Shown here: positions 16,994 to 25,935 of the stretch, piece after piece
Numbering within the stretch: the first letter of the stretch is position 1
Layout of the letters: each line of letters begins with the position of its first letter
From: Pelagibacterales bacterium SAG-MED22
Lineage (GTDB): Bacteria > Pseudomonadota > Alphaproteobacteria > Pelagibacterales > Pelagibacteraceae
Direction: 5' to 3'
NCBI GenBank assembly: GCA_014653985.1
Contig: JACWDT010000004.1
Coordinates: 1 to 64,000, forward strand
Length of the DNA stretch: 64,000 bases
Notes under the pieces: model-generated
Database searches by the model: none
What the model was told of the DNA's origin: nothing
Seen by the model: only the letters and a program-made list of their open reading frames with translations
Program-made: the position numbers and the translations under genes

Positions 16994-17772
16994 TATTTAT
17001 TTTTCCAGATAGGTTTCCTTTTTTCTAAAAAAGCTGAAATACCTTCTTTGGCATCCATTGCCATCATGTTAACAGTCATCATTTTACTGGTATGCGCGTA
17101 TGCTTTTCTTAAAGGCATCTCTAATTGTTTGTAAAAAGTTTGTTTACCTATCTTTATTGTTAAATTTGATTTAGATGCTATTTTTTTAGCAATACTAATT
17201 ACTTCTTTGTTAAGTTTTTGTTTTGAGAAGCAGTCATTTATTAATCCTATTTCTTTTGCATAATTTGCTTTTATTGGCTCACCAGTTAACAACATTTTCA
17301 TCATAGGCTTTCTATTAATTTTTCTACTTACTGCAACCATTGGTGTACTGCAAAATAATCCAATATTAACTCCTGGAGTTGCAAATAAAGCATCTTTGGT
17401 ACTATAAGCTAAGTCACAACTAGCTACTAATTGGCACCCAGCTGCAAAAGCGGCGCCATGAACTTTTGCGATTACGGGTTTTCTACCTTCAACAATTTGA
17501 AGCATAACCTTTGAACAAAGATTAAAAAGTTTTTGATATTTTTCTCTTTTTTTTAATCCTCTAACCTCTTTTAAATTATGACCTGCGCTAAACCCTTTAC
17601 CTGCTCCTTCGATTACTATAACCTTAACTTTATTATCTGAGTCTAATTTTTTTAATGCTTTTAATAAGTCATTAAGATTTTTAAATGATAATGAATTATA
17701 AGTTTTTGGTTCATTAATTAATATTGACGAAATTTTACTATTACGTTTAATAATTTTTATATTACTATTCAT
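16993..17772 (-). CDS. Crotonase-fold protein, ECHDC3-like enoyl-CoA hydratase homologue
   Basis: The length of 259 residues is normal for the crotonase family. The oxyanion-hole segments GKGFSAGHNLKEV and VHGAAFAAGCQLVAS are present. The positions of the two catalytic glutamates of classical enoyl-CoA hydratase read Gln (AGCQL) and Gly (ATPGVNIG). The protein therefore belongs with ECHDC3-type homologues, whose SCDLAY and FATPGVNIGLFCSTP motifs match, rather than true hydratases. Another CoA-thioester reaction, or none, is possible. It is in an operon with the kinase and nucleotidyltransferase upstream and the small membrane protein downstream. Confidence 0.85.
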   Translation of the reverse strand: MNSNIKIIKRNSKISSILINEPKTYNSLSFKNLNDLLKALKKLDSDNKVKVIVIEGAGKGFSAGHNLKEVRGLKKREKYQKLFNLCSKVMLQIVEGRKPVIAKVHGAAFAAGCQLVASCDLAYSTKDALFATPGVNIGLFCSTPMVAVSRKINRKPMMKMLLTGEPIKANYAKEIGLINDCFSKQKLNKEVISIAKKIASKSNLTIKIGKQTFYKQLEMPLRKAYAHTSKMMTVNMMAMDAKEGISAFLEKRKPIWKNK

Positions 17773-17777
17773 TGTAA

Positions 17778-18152
17778 TTACTTTAATTTGCCCTCTTCTC
17801 TCATTTTGGCTCTGATTTTTGTTGCTGAAATTTTTTGGGTTTCTTCATCTAATACTATTTCTTCTATTTTGTATCCAACCCCTCTGCCATAACAAATATT
17901 TGTGATATTCGGTACTACCATAATCTTAAACCTCCCTTTAAACTCAGGATTTAATCTTTCTTCTATATTTTTTTTTACTGTGTCAAAATCAAAAGGATTA
18001 TCGTCAACCCCTTGCACATCTCTTATTTGGATACATACCTGGCCAGTTTTTTTAATTATTTCTTTAAATAGAGTGTAATGACCTTCATGAAATGGTTGCC
18101 ATCTTCCAAGCATTTGTGCTGTGGGTTTTTTATTGTCCCATTTATAAGTCAT
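17778..18152 (-). CDS. Cytidylyltransferase-fold nucleotidyltransferase
   Basis: This 124-residue protein has the HxGH-class motif GRWQPFHEGHYTLF near residue 17 and a C-terminal ISATKIRAKM matching the ISSTxxR motif. It belongs to the nucleotidyltransferase alpha/beta phosphodiesterase superfamily, which includes NMN and phosphopantetheine adenylyltransferases. The substrate is not recognisable. It begins 11 bases inside the end of the preceding kinase gene, so the two form a pair and may act in sequence on one phosphorylated metabolite. The short length fits a minimal single-domain enzyme. Confidence 0.78.
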   Translation of the reverse strand: MTYKWDNKKPTAQMLGRWQPFHEGHYTLFKEIIKKTGQVCIQIRDVQGVDDNPFDFDTVKKNIEERLNPEFKGRFKIMVVPNITNICYGRGVGYKIEEIVLDEETQKISATKIRAKMREEGKLK

Positions 18153-18558
18153 TTTTTATCTCCTTAATGATTTTTAAAGACCAATTCTTAGCATCTTGAG
18201 TAGTAACATGATAATTAAATGTATCTGGTTTCACAAACATTTGATTTGTATCCTCAAATCGACCTTCTTTAATTGTATCTACCCATATAGTGTAATCTGC
18301 TGCGAATAAGCTTCTTGTTTCAGGGGTAGGAGCAATAAAATCTGCAATAACATAATGCCCCTCGGACTTTAATTTTAATGCAAAATCTGACATTCTTTTT
18401 GCTTGTCTAATCCTACCTCTTTTTGAAAAATCCCAATCATCAGCAGCTTTTCTTACCTCATCAGCATTAAGTCTTTTTGCATTCAAGAGTGGTGCTAATT
18501 CATTTGCTAAGGTTGTTTTACCTGCGCCTGGCAAACCCATTACTAAAATGATTTTCAT
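18142..18558 (-). CDS. APS-kinase-like P-loop kinase
   Basis: This 138-residue protein has Walker A GLPGAGKTT (8-16) and an LNADEVRKAADDWDFSKRGR stretch near residue 30, with IADFIAPTPETR near 70. These resemble adenylylsulfate kinase CysC (DxxR, FS-x-x-R, P-x-x-x-x-R pattern), but the protein is much shorter than typical CysC at about 200. Without ATP sulfurylase genes nearby, sulfate activation is not the obvious role. The overlapping nucleotidyltransferase gene suggests a kinase-then-nucleotidyl-transfer pathway for an unknown small molecule or sugar. Confidence 0.72.
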   Translation of the reverse strand: MKIILVMGLPGAGKTTLANELAPLLNAKRLNADEVRKAADDWDFSKRGRIRQAKRMSDFALKLKSEGHYVIADFIAPTPETRSLFAADYTIWVDTIKEGRFEDTNQMFVKPDTFNYHVTTQDAKNWSLKIIKEIKNDL

Positions 18559-18597
18559 AAAATTAATTTACATTTAAAATACCAAAAAAAACAATTT

Positions 18598-19842
18598 TCA
18601 GACATTTTTTTTTGGATGAATAGATTGAAGATAGAAACCTACTGTTAAACTATAGACAATCATTAACCAGTTATGAAAAAAATTACCATTTGGTGAAAAC
18701 GGCCAAACTGTAATTAAAATTCCAGCTAGTAAGCATACTTGATAATCAGTTAAGTACCTGTCTTGTTTAAATAAAATTGATTTTACTTGCATAAAGCTAC
18801 AATACAAAACATAGCTAAATGCACTAAATAAAAATAAAAAACCAACTATTCCTGACTCAGCTAATAATTGAACATAAAAATTATGAGGGTGTGTCATACA
18901 AGGACCGACTCCTGTTGCATATTTTTCATTAATACAAATTTTTCTAAACATTTTAGGACCATGTCCAAAGATAGGTTTATCTTTAAACATATTAAAAGCG
19001 GTTCTAATCAAGCTATCATGACCAGGTGTAAATATATTTATACTTTGTGCTTCTTTAACAAAACCCATAGATTTAGCAGGTCCTTTAATCATTCTATTAG
19101 AAAGACTGTCACTACTTAGCGTCATTCCTACAATTAATATTAACGCAATTAAAAAAGTAATTAATCTAAATTTTTGATATTTTTTTATTAAAATAATTAT
19201 GAAAATAGTTGATAAATTTAAAAAGAAAAAAGAAGTTCTTTCACCTGAAATATAAATTAAAATATCAATGAGAATAAACAATATTCCGATATAATAAATC
19301 TCATATTTATTTTTTTCTTTAATTAAAAATAAAGCAAATAAAAGAGGAAATAATCTAGATAGATAAGAACCCATTATTAATTCGTCTCCAAATAAAGATG
19401 AAATACGACCACCCTTAAAATGAAAACCTAAAATATTTGATCCTGTAAAAAATTGAAAATACCCATCAACGACTAAAACTGAAAAACAAATAATTAGACT
19501 ATAATAAAAATATTTTAAAATATTTTTATCTTGATCTATCAAGTACCATATTAGACATGAGAATAACCCTATCCTAAAATAAAATAATGAGCTTTCAAAA
19601 CTAAGTGATTTATCTTCAGCCCTAAGAAGTGTAACAAAAATACAATAAAGACAAAAAATGATAAAAATTATGAATGGTTTATTATTAAAATAATAAAAAT
19701 TTTTATTTTTTATTACATAAAATAAAAAAATTAACGAAGATAAACTTACAATTAAATCAGGAAAAAAAGGACCCCATATTAAAAAGGGAATTATAGATGC
19801 TAGTATTAAAGGAATAATTTGATTTTTTTTTAATATATACAT
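18598..19842 (-). CDS. O-antigen ligase / Wzy-type polymerase family membrane protein
   Basis: This 414-residue inner-membrane protein has about eleven hydrophobic segments and a large loop near residues 280-320. That loop contains GHGPKMFRKICINEKY followed by MTHPHNFYVQLLAESG, the classic Wzy_C/WaaL motif with its conserved histidine. Family members either polymerise O-units or ligate glycan to lipid A core. It marks the left border of the polysaccharide island and is divergent from the Wzz-like gene across a 115-base gap. Ligase is slightly preferred because a second polymerase-like protein is encoded at 46511, but this is inference. Confidence 0.85.
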   Translation of the reverse strand: MYILKKNQIIPLILASIIPFLIWGPFFPDLIVSLSSLIFLFYVIKNKNFYYFNNKPFIIFIIFCLYCIFVTLLRAEDKSLSFESSLFYFRIGLFSCLIWYLIDQDKNILKYFYYSLIICFSVLVVDGYFQFFTGSNILGFHFKGGRISSLFGDELIMGSYLSRLFPLLFALFLIKEKNKYEIYYIGILFILIDILIYISGERTSFFFLNLSTIFIIILIKKYQKFRLITFLIALILIVGMTLSSDSLSNRMIKGPAKSMGFVKEAQSINIFTPGHDSLIRTAFNMFKDKPIFGHGPKMFRKICINEKYATGVGPCMTHPHNFYVQLLAESGIVGFLFLFSAFSYVLYCSFMQVKSILFKQDRYLTDYQVCLLAGILITVWPFSPNGNFFHNWLMIVYSLTVGFYLQSIHPKKNV

Positions 19843-19957
19843 TATAAAAACTATGAAACCTGAACCTAATAAACAAAATAAATATTTTTAATAGATAAAA
19901 ATTTAATCAAATTATTAATGAAATTAAAGGTTATTTAGCTTATAGATTATGTAAATT

Positions 19958-21202
19958 ATGAAAAAAAGAATTGAAAGTGACGAGATAGACTTAATTGAAA
20001 TAATTATTAATATTTGGAAAAACAAATTAAAAGTTGCTGCTATTACTCTTTTTTTTATAACTTTATCTACAAGTTTATATTTTATTAAAAAACATGAATA
20101 TATTGCAAGAACTGAAATTCAACCAATTAGTATTTTTGAATTAGAAAAATATAGAGAACTTAATTCATTGATAAAGAAATATCAGGACTATCAGATTAAT
20201 CAGAATAATCTAAATAATCAGAATAATCAGAATAGTCAGAATAGTCAGAACAGTCAGAATAGTCAGAATAGTCAGTATAGATTTGATCAAATACAAAGAA
20301 ATTATCTTGTAAGTTTATTTATAGAAGCTCTCATAAGAGGTGAGGTTTTAAAAAATGCTTTCAAAGAATTTGAAATAATAGACCAAGAAAAATTTGAAAA
20401 TGTAAATGATTACTTGGATGAAATTGAAAAAGAAACTTCAAAGGTCAATTTATTGCAACCTTTTAATATTGATGGTTCAATAAAAGATGAGGAGATAAAA
20501 CTCAATTGGACAATCGAATATTCCACTAAAAATATAGAAAAATGGGAAGAAATTTTAAAATATATAAATAAAAAAATTAATAATGAAGTTAAAAAATATT
20601 TGGTATCATTTTTTGATTATAACATACAAGATTTAAGATCTATTAAAAGTTATGAGCTACAAGATATTAAAAATAAAATTAAGTTCGCAAAAGATGATTA
20701 TGAGATAGAAACATCAAATAAATTGTCTTTTCTAAAAGAGCAAGCAGCAATTGCTAGGAAAATGAAAATAGCATCAAATTTAGATATAATCAATTCAACA
20801 CTTCAAGTGGAAGTACTAGAATACAATAAATCTTCTACTGTGATTTCTAACACGCAAACTACCAATCCTTATTACTTGAGAGGATTTGAGGTAATAGATA
20901 AAGAAATTGAATTAATAGAAAATCGGCCAAATAAAGATGCTTTTACAAAAGGCTTGTTGGATCTTGAAAAAGAAAAAAGAAAACTTGAAGAAAACAAATT
21001 TCTAGAACGTTTAGAATTAAAACTTTCAAATACACCTATAAAAAATGATAATGATCTTGTAGCCGCAAATATTAAATTTCAAGGCACTCAATATCAAACT
21101 TCATCTAATTTAATAAATACAATTTTAATTGCAGGTATAATTGGGGTTATATTTGGAATTTTTTACGTGCTAATTTCAAGTGCAATAAATAAAAGAAAAT
21201 AA
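19958..21202 (+). CDS. Wzz-like polysaccharide chain-length protein with an N/Q/S-rich repeat
   Basis: This 414-residue protein has the Wzz/PCP layout: a cytoplasmic start, a first membrane helix (about 27-48), a long charged helical periplasmic region and a last membrane helix (about 385-408). There is no tyrosine-kinase domain. PCP proteins set the chain length of surface polysaccharides. Near residues 79-105 there is a run of Gln-Asn-Ser units encoded by a nine-base tandem repeat, which is not usual in Wzz. It faces the polymerase/ligase gene divergently and ends five bases from the convergent dehydratase gene. Confidence 0.82.
   Translation: MKKRIESDEIDLIEIIINIWKNKLKVAAITLFFITLSTSLYFIKKHEYIARTEIQPISIFELEKYRELNSLIKKYQDYQINQNNLNNQNNQNSQNSQNSQNSQNSQYRFDQIQRNYLVSLFIEALIRGEVLKNAFKEFEIIDQEKFENVNDYLDEIEKETSKVNLLQPFNIDGSIKDEEIKLNWTIEYSTKNIEKWEEILKYINKKINNEVKKYLVSFFDYNIQDLRSIKSYELQDIKNKIKFAKDDYEIETSNKLSFLKEQAAIARKMKIASNLDIINSTLQVEVLEYNKSSTVISNTQTTNPYYLRGFEVIDKEIELIENRPNKDAFTKGLLDLEKEKRKLEENKFLERLELKLSNTPIKNDNDLVAANIKFQGTQYQTSSNLINTILIAGIIGVIFGIFYVLISSAINKRK
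20192..20272 (+). repeat. Nine-base tandem repeat encoding Gln-Asn-Ser units inside the Wzz-like gene
   Basis: About nine in-frame units of nine bases with consensus CAGAATAGT occur. The first three or four are degenerate (CAGAATAAT, CTAAATAAT) and the last five are nearly perfect. Because the unit is a multiple of three, copy-number change would lengthen or shorten the periplasmic segment without frameshift. The array lies just after the first periplasmic segment of the chain-length regulator. Confidence 0.9.
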
Positions 21203-21206
21203 GTAT

Positions 21207-23174
21207 TTAATTTAATTTAACTATATTACTTTTATTATCTTTGTTAGACAATATATCAGTTGAGTTTTTCTGTTCATTGTAAATAAAGTCAACTATTTCT
21301 GAATTAGAATTATAAAATCTAATTGTATTAGCTAATATTTGCTTAACTTGTTTTGAATCTTGATTATCTAATTGAATTTTTAACTCATTTATACTTTTTT
21401 CAAATTGATCAAACGATATAGACGGTTCAATTATTTTTTGAATTTTTGGATAAATTGTTTTTTCTGGATTATCTCCAATTAATAATTCTTCATATAATTT
21501 TTCTCCAGCTCTAAGACCAGTTACTTTAATTTCTATATCTCCATCTAAATTATTTTCATCTTTTAATTTTTGACCTGAAAGATTAATCATTTTTATTATC
21601 ATATCCCTAATTTTTATACTTTCACCCATATTAAGCACAAAAACCTCTGCATTTTTACCTAGTGTACCTGCTTGTATGACTAGTTGAGCAGCCTCTGGTA
21701 CAGTCATGAAATAACGAGTAACATCATTATGGGTTAAGGTTACAGGACCTCCATTCATTATTTGTTTTTTAAATTTTGGAATAACAGAGCCCGATGAAGC
21801 TAAAACGTTACCAAATCGTACAATTGAAAAATTAGTAAATGAACTTTTTTTTTTATAAACTTGCATGCAGATTTCTGCAAATCTTTTACTGGCTCCCATG
21901 ATGTTAGTTGGTCTTACTGCTTTATCACTTGAGATAAGAACTAAATTTTTAACTTGTTCATTAATAGTTGCTTTTACAACAGATAAAGTGCCTAAAATAT
22001 TATTTCTAACTCCTTCACAAATATTACATTCAACTAATGTTACATGTTTATAAGCGGCCGCATGATAAATAGTATTGACATCAAAAGTTTTCAAAATTTT
22101 TTCTAATTTATTTTGATCTAAAATATTTCCAATTAAAGGAATAATTTCTATATGTTTATATAAACTACTTAGTTCTTCATTAATTTTAAATAAAGAAAAT
22201 TCATTTAGTTCAAATAATATTAATTTTTTTGGTTGCATTTTTAATACTTGTCTTGATAGTTCTGCACCAATTGTACCGCCTGCACCTGTTACTAAAATTG
22301 TTTTAGACTTTACTTGTTTGGTAACTAATTCAATATTAACCTGAATAGTTTCTCTTTCTAATAAATCTTCAATTAAAAAATCTTTAACATCTGAAAAAGA
22401 CAATTTATCCTCAATAATGTCACTTAAATTTGGTAAAGTTTTAATTAGTATTCCTTGATTAGAAATTTTTTTAATAATCCTTTTTTTTTCTGTTTTATTT
22501 AAAGATGGAATTGCAATTAGAATTAATTTTATATCTTTTTTTTCTTTTATATCTTCTAATTTTTTAGGGTCATAAATCTTTTGACCAAGTAAATTTTGTC
22601 TATGTAATTGACGGTTATCATCTAGAAATCCAACCACTTTGTATTTAGAATTGTTTTCTAAAGAACTTAAAAGTTGTCGACCCGCACTACCAGCCCCATA
22701 TATAAAAATATTTTCTTTATTTTTTAAATTTTTGAAATGATTTAAAGAATTATTAAATAGAAATTTAATTGTAGATCTTGACCCAGTGATTGCTAAAAAT
22801 AATAAAATTGGCTGAATTATACCAATAGACCTTGGGGTATTAGGTAGTCCATAAGCATCAATTATTAAAAAATAAATTACTCCGTAGAAAAAAGTGGCTA
22901 GTGCAATATTATATAAAAATGATAAGCCTGCATCACGGATCAAAGTTCGATACACGCCAAATAACCAGAATGTTGGAATTGCTAAAATAACTGGTGTCAA
23001 AATTGTTATTAAATGGATATCTTTTATTAAAATAAATTCTTCAAATCTTAAATAAAATGCAAACCAGACGGTAAATACGCATAAAATTGAATCTGTTGAT
23101 ATAGCTATAAATCTTTTAAAATAACGATTTAAAAAAAAAATATTTATTAAATTACTATTACTATATTCTTTCAT
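21207..23174 (-). CDS. Membrane-bound NDP-sugar 4,6-dehydratase (CapD/WbpM/PglF type)
   Basis: This 655-residue protein has four to five N-terminal membrane helices (about 1-135). A first Rossmann segment follows with GAGSAGRQLL, then a catalytic SDR domain starting VTGAGGTIGAELSRQVL near residue 290. The active-site stretch SSDKAVRPTNIMGASKR is diagnostic. Such enzymes convert UDP-GlcNAc to UDP-2-acetamido-2,6-dideoxy-4-hexulose, the precursor of QuiNAc, bacillosamine and related sugars. The adjacent DegT aminotransferase and PglD-type acetyltransferase would use this keto sugar. It is the last gene of the long leftward island operon. Confidence 0.92.
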   Translation of the reverse strand: MKEYSNSNLINIFFLNRYFKRFIAISTDSILCVFTVWFAFYLRFEEFILIKDIHLITILTPVILAIPTFWLFGVYRTLIRDAGLSFLYNIALATFFYGVIYFLIIDAYGLPNTPRSIGIIQPILLFLAITGSRSTIKFLFNNSLNHFKNLKNKENIFIYGAGSAGRQLLSSLENNSKYKVVGFLDDNRQLHRQNLLGQKIYDPKKLEDIKEKKDIKLILIAIPSLNKTEKKRIIKKISNQGILIKTLPNLSDIIEDKLSFSDVKDFLIEDLLERETIQVNIELVTKQVKSKTILVTGAGGTIGAELSRQVLKMQPKKLILFELNEFSLFKINEELSSLYKHIEIIPLIGNILDQNKLEKILKTFDVNTIYHAAAYKHVTLVECNICEGVRNNILGTLSVVKATINEQVKNLVLISSDKAVRPTNIMGASKRFAEICMQVYKKKSSFTNFSIVRFGNVLASSGSVIPKFKKQIMNGGPVTLTHNDVTRYFMTVPEAAQLVIQAGTLGKNAEVFVLNMGESIKIRDMIIKMINLSGQKLKDENNLDGDIEIKVTGLRAGEKLYEELLIGDNPEKTIYPKIQKIIEPSISFDQFEKSINELKIQLDNQDSKQVKQILANTIRFYNSNSEIVDFIYNEQKNSTDILSNKDNKSNIVKLN

Positions 23175-23317
23175 AAATTAGTCTTTAGATTAACTTCTAT
23201 TCTTATTTTTGTCTAACGTATTTATCTAAAATTATACTCTCATTATTGTCATCTAACACTTTAAATTTATTATATTCACATTTGATAGCATTTATTATTT
23301 TTTTTTTGATAAATAAA

Positions 23318-24496
23318 TTATAAATACTTATTTAATATTTTTTTAATAGAATTAATTTCTGTCTTAATTTTTGTTAAATCTCTGTAGGGATTTATTGGAA
23401 TCATAAAACTTGTATCACCAAGTAATTTTGCATTAGCTAATCTTTTTTTTGGATAAACTTTCAATTTTTTAAATACTTTTTCTCTATATATTTCTGGGCA
23501 TGATCCAACGCCACAATCAATTTTATTTTCATTGAGCTTTTGAATCAATTTATTTTGATTGACCTTATCTTTATTTACAAATAAATTAAGTCTGTAATAA
23601 GCATGTACACATTTATTGCACTCTTTCTCATCTCTTTTTAAAGGACAAGTTTGACACTTAAAATCTGTTTTTCTTAAAACATCATTGCTAGCAGAATAAT
23701 CTTTCAATCCATTTAAATATAAATTTGCTATTCTATTTCTTTTTTTTATTTGTTTATATAATGCTCTTAGTTGCTCTCTTCCAATGGCAGCTTGGATTTC
23801 TGTCATTCGATAATTTGAACCTAAATTATCGTGAAACCATTTAAATCCTTTTTTATGTTTTTTATTAAAAACACTTCTATAATTTTTACCATGATCTTTT
23901 AAGGACCATAATTTTAACCATAATTTTTTACTATTAGTTGAAATCATTCCACCTTCACCACCAGTTGATATAATCTTATCCTGGCAAAAGGACCAAGTAG
24001 ATATATGTCCAAATGAGCCTACTTTTTTACCTTTATAAATTGCACCATGAGCTTGTGAGCAATCTTCAATTAAGTAAATTTTATGTTTTTTTACAAACTT
24101 TAAAATTGGGTCTAAATCACATGATAATCCATTCAAGTGAACAACAATTATTGCTTTTACATTTTTATTATAAGCTTTTTTAATACCTTCAATACTCAAA
24201 TTTCCGTTATTGTCTACATCTGCAAAAATAGGTTTTAAACCCATATTTAGCACACAACTTGCAGATATAATGAATGATCTAGGAGTAACTATAACTGAGT
24301 TCGATTTTTTTAAATTCAAAGCCTTTAAAGCAATGTCAAGGGCTACGCTTCCATTTGAAACAGTTAATGAATATTTAACATTATGATAATTTGAATATTC
24401 TTTTTCAAATTTTTTACACTCTAATCCAGTCCAATAATTAGTTTTATTTTTTTTTAAAATATTTGTAACTATTTTAATCTGTTTTTTATTATACAT
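23318..24496 (-). CDS. DegT/DnrJ/EryC1 PLP-dependent sugar aminotransferase with a four-cysteine insert
   Basis: This 392-residue enzyme would aminate a 4-keto NDP-sugar. Family motifs include IEDCSQAHGA near residue 145 and SFCQDKIISTGGEGG near 170, where Lys174 is the expected PLP lysine. An unusual insert at 281-296 has the spacing C-x2-C-x8-C-x2-C just before HAYYRLNLF, suggesting a bound metal. Together with the CapD/PglF-type dehydratase and the PglD-like acetyltransferase it completes a route to a 4-amino sugar such as bacillosamine or QuiNAc4N. A gap of about 140 bases separates it from the dehydratase gene. Confidence 0.88.
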   Translation of the reverse strand: MYNKKQIKIVTNILKKNKTNYWTGLECKKFEKEYSNYHNVKYSLTVSNGSVALDIALKALNLKKSNSVIVTPRSFIISASCVLNMGLKPIFADVDNNGNLSIEGIKKAYNKNVKAIIVVHLNGLSCDLDPILKFVKKHKIYLIEDCSQAHGAIYKGKKVGSFGHISTWSFCQDKIISTGGEGGMISTNSKKLWLKLWSLKDHGKNYRSVFNKKHKKGFKWFHDNLGSNYRMTEIQAAIGREQLRALYKQIKKRNRIANLYLNGLKDYSASNDVLRKTDFKCQTCPLKRDEKECNKCVHAYYRLNLFVNKDKVNQNKLIQKLNENKIDCGVGSCPEIYREKVFKKLKVYPKKRLANAKLLGDTSFMIPINPYRDLTKIKTEINSIKKILNKYL

Positions 24497-24542
24497 TATA
24501 GTAAATTATTAACTAATATTCATTAAGATATTCCTAAAGCTT

Positions 24543-25184
24543 TCATATATTTTCAGAAATTTTTATTGCAGGATTTCCTAGGTATAAACAATTATCTTTT
24601 ATACCCTTATAAATTACACTTCCTGCTGCAATTTTATTATTTGATCCAATTTTACTTTTGGGAAGTATTGTTGATCTTGACCCAAAAAAATTATTGTTAT
24701 TTATATTAGCATATCCTGTTATATCACAGTGGGAATTAAAAGTATTAAATGAGTTAATTTTAACATCATGACCAATAGTGCAGTTAATATTGAATATATT
24801 ACAATTGCCTATATTGATATTAGTAGTAAATACCGAATTAGGACAAACTATATTCCCCTCACCAAATTGAACCTCTCTTCCAATAATTGCAGACTCATGA
24901 ATATAATTAAAGAATTTATATTTTTGATTTTTAAATTTTCTGTATATCAGCTCTCTATCATTTACTTTTGAAATTGCCAAAATGAAATAGTCATTGCTAT
25001 GAGGTATATACACGTCATAACTGCCTAAATAATAATTTTCTAATCCTAAAAGTTTTGGGGTACAATTTTTTTTATCATCTAAAAAACCTTTGAAAATAAT
25101 ATTTTGATTTTTTTCTGATTGTTTAATCCAGCAATAAACTTCTCGAGCAAAATCTCCCACTCCCAATATAATTATATTTGTCAT
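24543..25184 (-). CDS. PglD/NeuD-type sugar O/N-acyltransferase (left-handed beta helix)
   Basis: The protein has 213 residues. An N-terminal PglD-like domain carries the ILGVGDFAREVY motif, followed by hexapeptide repeats of the left-handed beta-helix fold. INCTIGHDVKIN near residue 138 holds the likely catalytic histidine. PglD acetylates the 4-amino group of UDP-4-amino sugars using acetyl-CoA. Here the gene overlaps an SDR gene by four bases inside an acyl-carrier-protein cassette, so the donor could instead be an unusual acyl-ACP or acyl-CoA. This last point is inference. Confidence 0.83.
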   Translation of the reverse strand: MTNIIILGVGDFAREVYCWIKQSEKNQNIIFKGFLDDKKNCTPKLLGLENYYLGSYDVYIPHSNDYFILAISKVNDRELIYRKFKNQKYKFFNYIHESAIIGREVQFGEGNIVCPNSVFTTNINIGNCNIFNINCTIGHDVKINSFNTFNSHCDITGYANINNNNFFGSRSTILPKSKIGSNNKIAAGSVIYKGIKDNCLYLGNPAIKISENI

Positions 25185-25933
25185 AAGCTAGCACCACCAT
25201 CAACAATAATTTCGTTTCCAGTTATCCATTTTGACTCATCTGAAAGTAAAAACAATATTGGTCCAATAACGTTTTCAACTTTTCCAATACCTAAAGGATA
25301 TTCTTTATTTAATTTTTCCAAATATTGCTTATTATAAATTTCTTTCCACTGTGAAGTCATTTCTGTTTTTACAAAACCTGGTAAAACAGCATTTACTCTA
25401 ATTCCAAGTTTTGAGACTTCAAGAGCCAGCGATTTAACCCCTGAATTTATTGCTCCTTTCGACGCAGCATACCCAATAATTCCCGCATTTCCTCTAATTG
25501 ATGCAATTGAAGATATGAAGATAACTGAGCTACCTTTTCCAATATTTGCTCTTCTATCACAAAAACCTTTTGCAATTTGCATGGTTGAAAAATAATTAAT
25601 TTCAAACAATTCTTTACTTTTTTCTACAGATAATGGCGATGAAATTGGTATTATCTGTTGAATTCCGGCAGACAATATTAAACCTTTTAGTTTTCCATAT
25701 TTTTTTGTAATACTTAAAATCCACTTATCCAAACCGCGGCAGTTAGATAAATCTTTTTCTTCTAAAATTAAATTATTTTTATTAATAGCTTCTTTTTTTA
25801 GTGAAATTAATTTCTTAGTATCTCTTCCAATAGCAATAACTTTTGCTCCTTTATCCAATAGTGAAAGAACAACACCTTTTCCTATACCAGATGTGGCTCC
25901 CGTAACTATAAATATATCTTTTTGAGTATACAT
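25181..25933 (-). CDS. SDR-family oxidoreductase (FabG-like)
   Basis: This 250-residue short-chain dehydrogenase has the cofactor motif TGATSGIGKG near residue 10, an SSIAS segment supplying the catalytic serine, YAASKGA with the YxxxK pair and the terminal GGASL. Such enzymes reduce 3-ketoacyl thioesters or other carbonyls with NAD(P)H. The gene lies three bases after an ACP gene and overlaps the acetyltransferase by four, so it is firmly in the acyl cassette. It may reduce the ketoacyl-ACP made by the neighbouring KAS III-like enzyme. Confidence 0.87.
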   Translation of the reverse strand: MYTQKDIFIVTGATSGIGKGVVLSLLDKGAKVIAIGRDTKKLISLKKEAINKNNLILEEKDLSNCRGLDKWILSITKKYGKLKGLILSAGIQQIIPISSPLSVEKSKELFEINYFSTMQIAKGFCDRRANIGKGSSVIFISSIASIRGNAGIIGYAASKGAINSGVKSLALEVSKLGIRVNAVLPGFVKTEMTSQWKEIYNKQYLEKLNKEYPLGIGKVENVIGPILFLLSDESKWITGNEIIVDGGASL

Positions 25934-25935
25934 GT

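Noticed and set aside
18142-18558. Kinase and nucleotidyltransferase as one bifunctional protein
   Set aside because: They are in different frames with an 11-base overlap and each has its own start and stop.
20192-20272. Repeat array as a CRISPR
   Set aside because: The units are nine bases, contiguous and in frame in a coding gene, with no spacers and no cas genes nearby.
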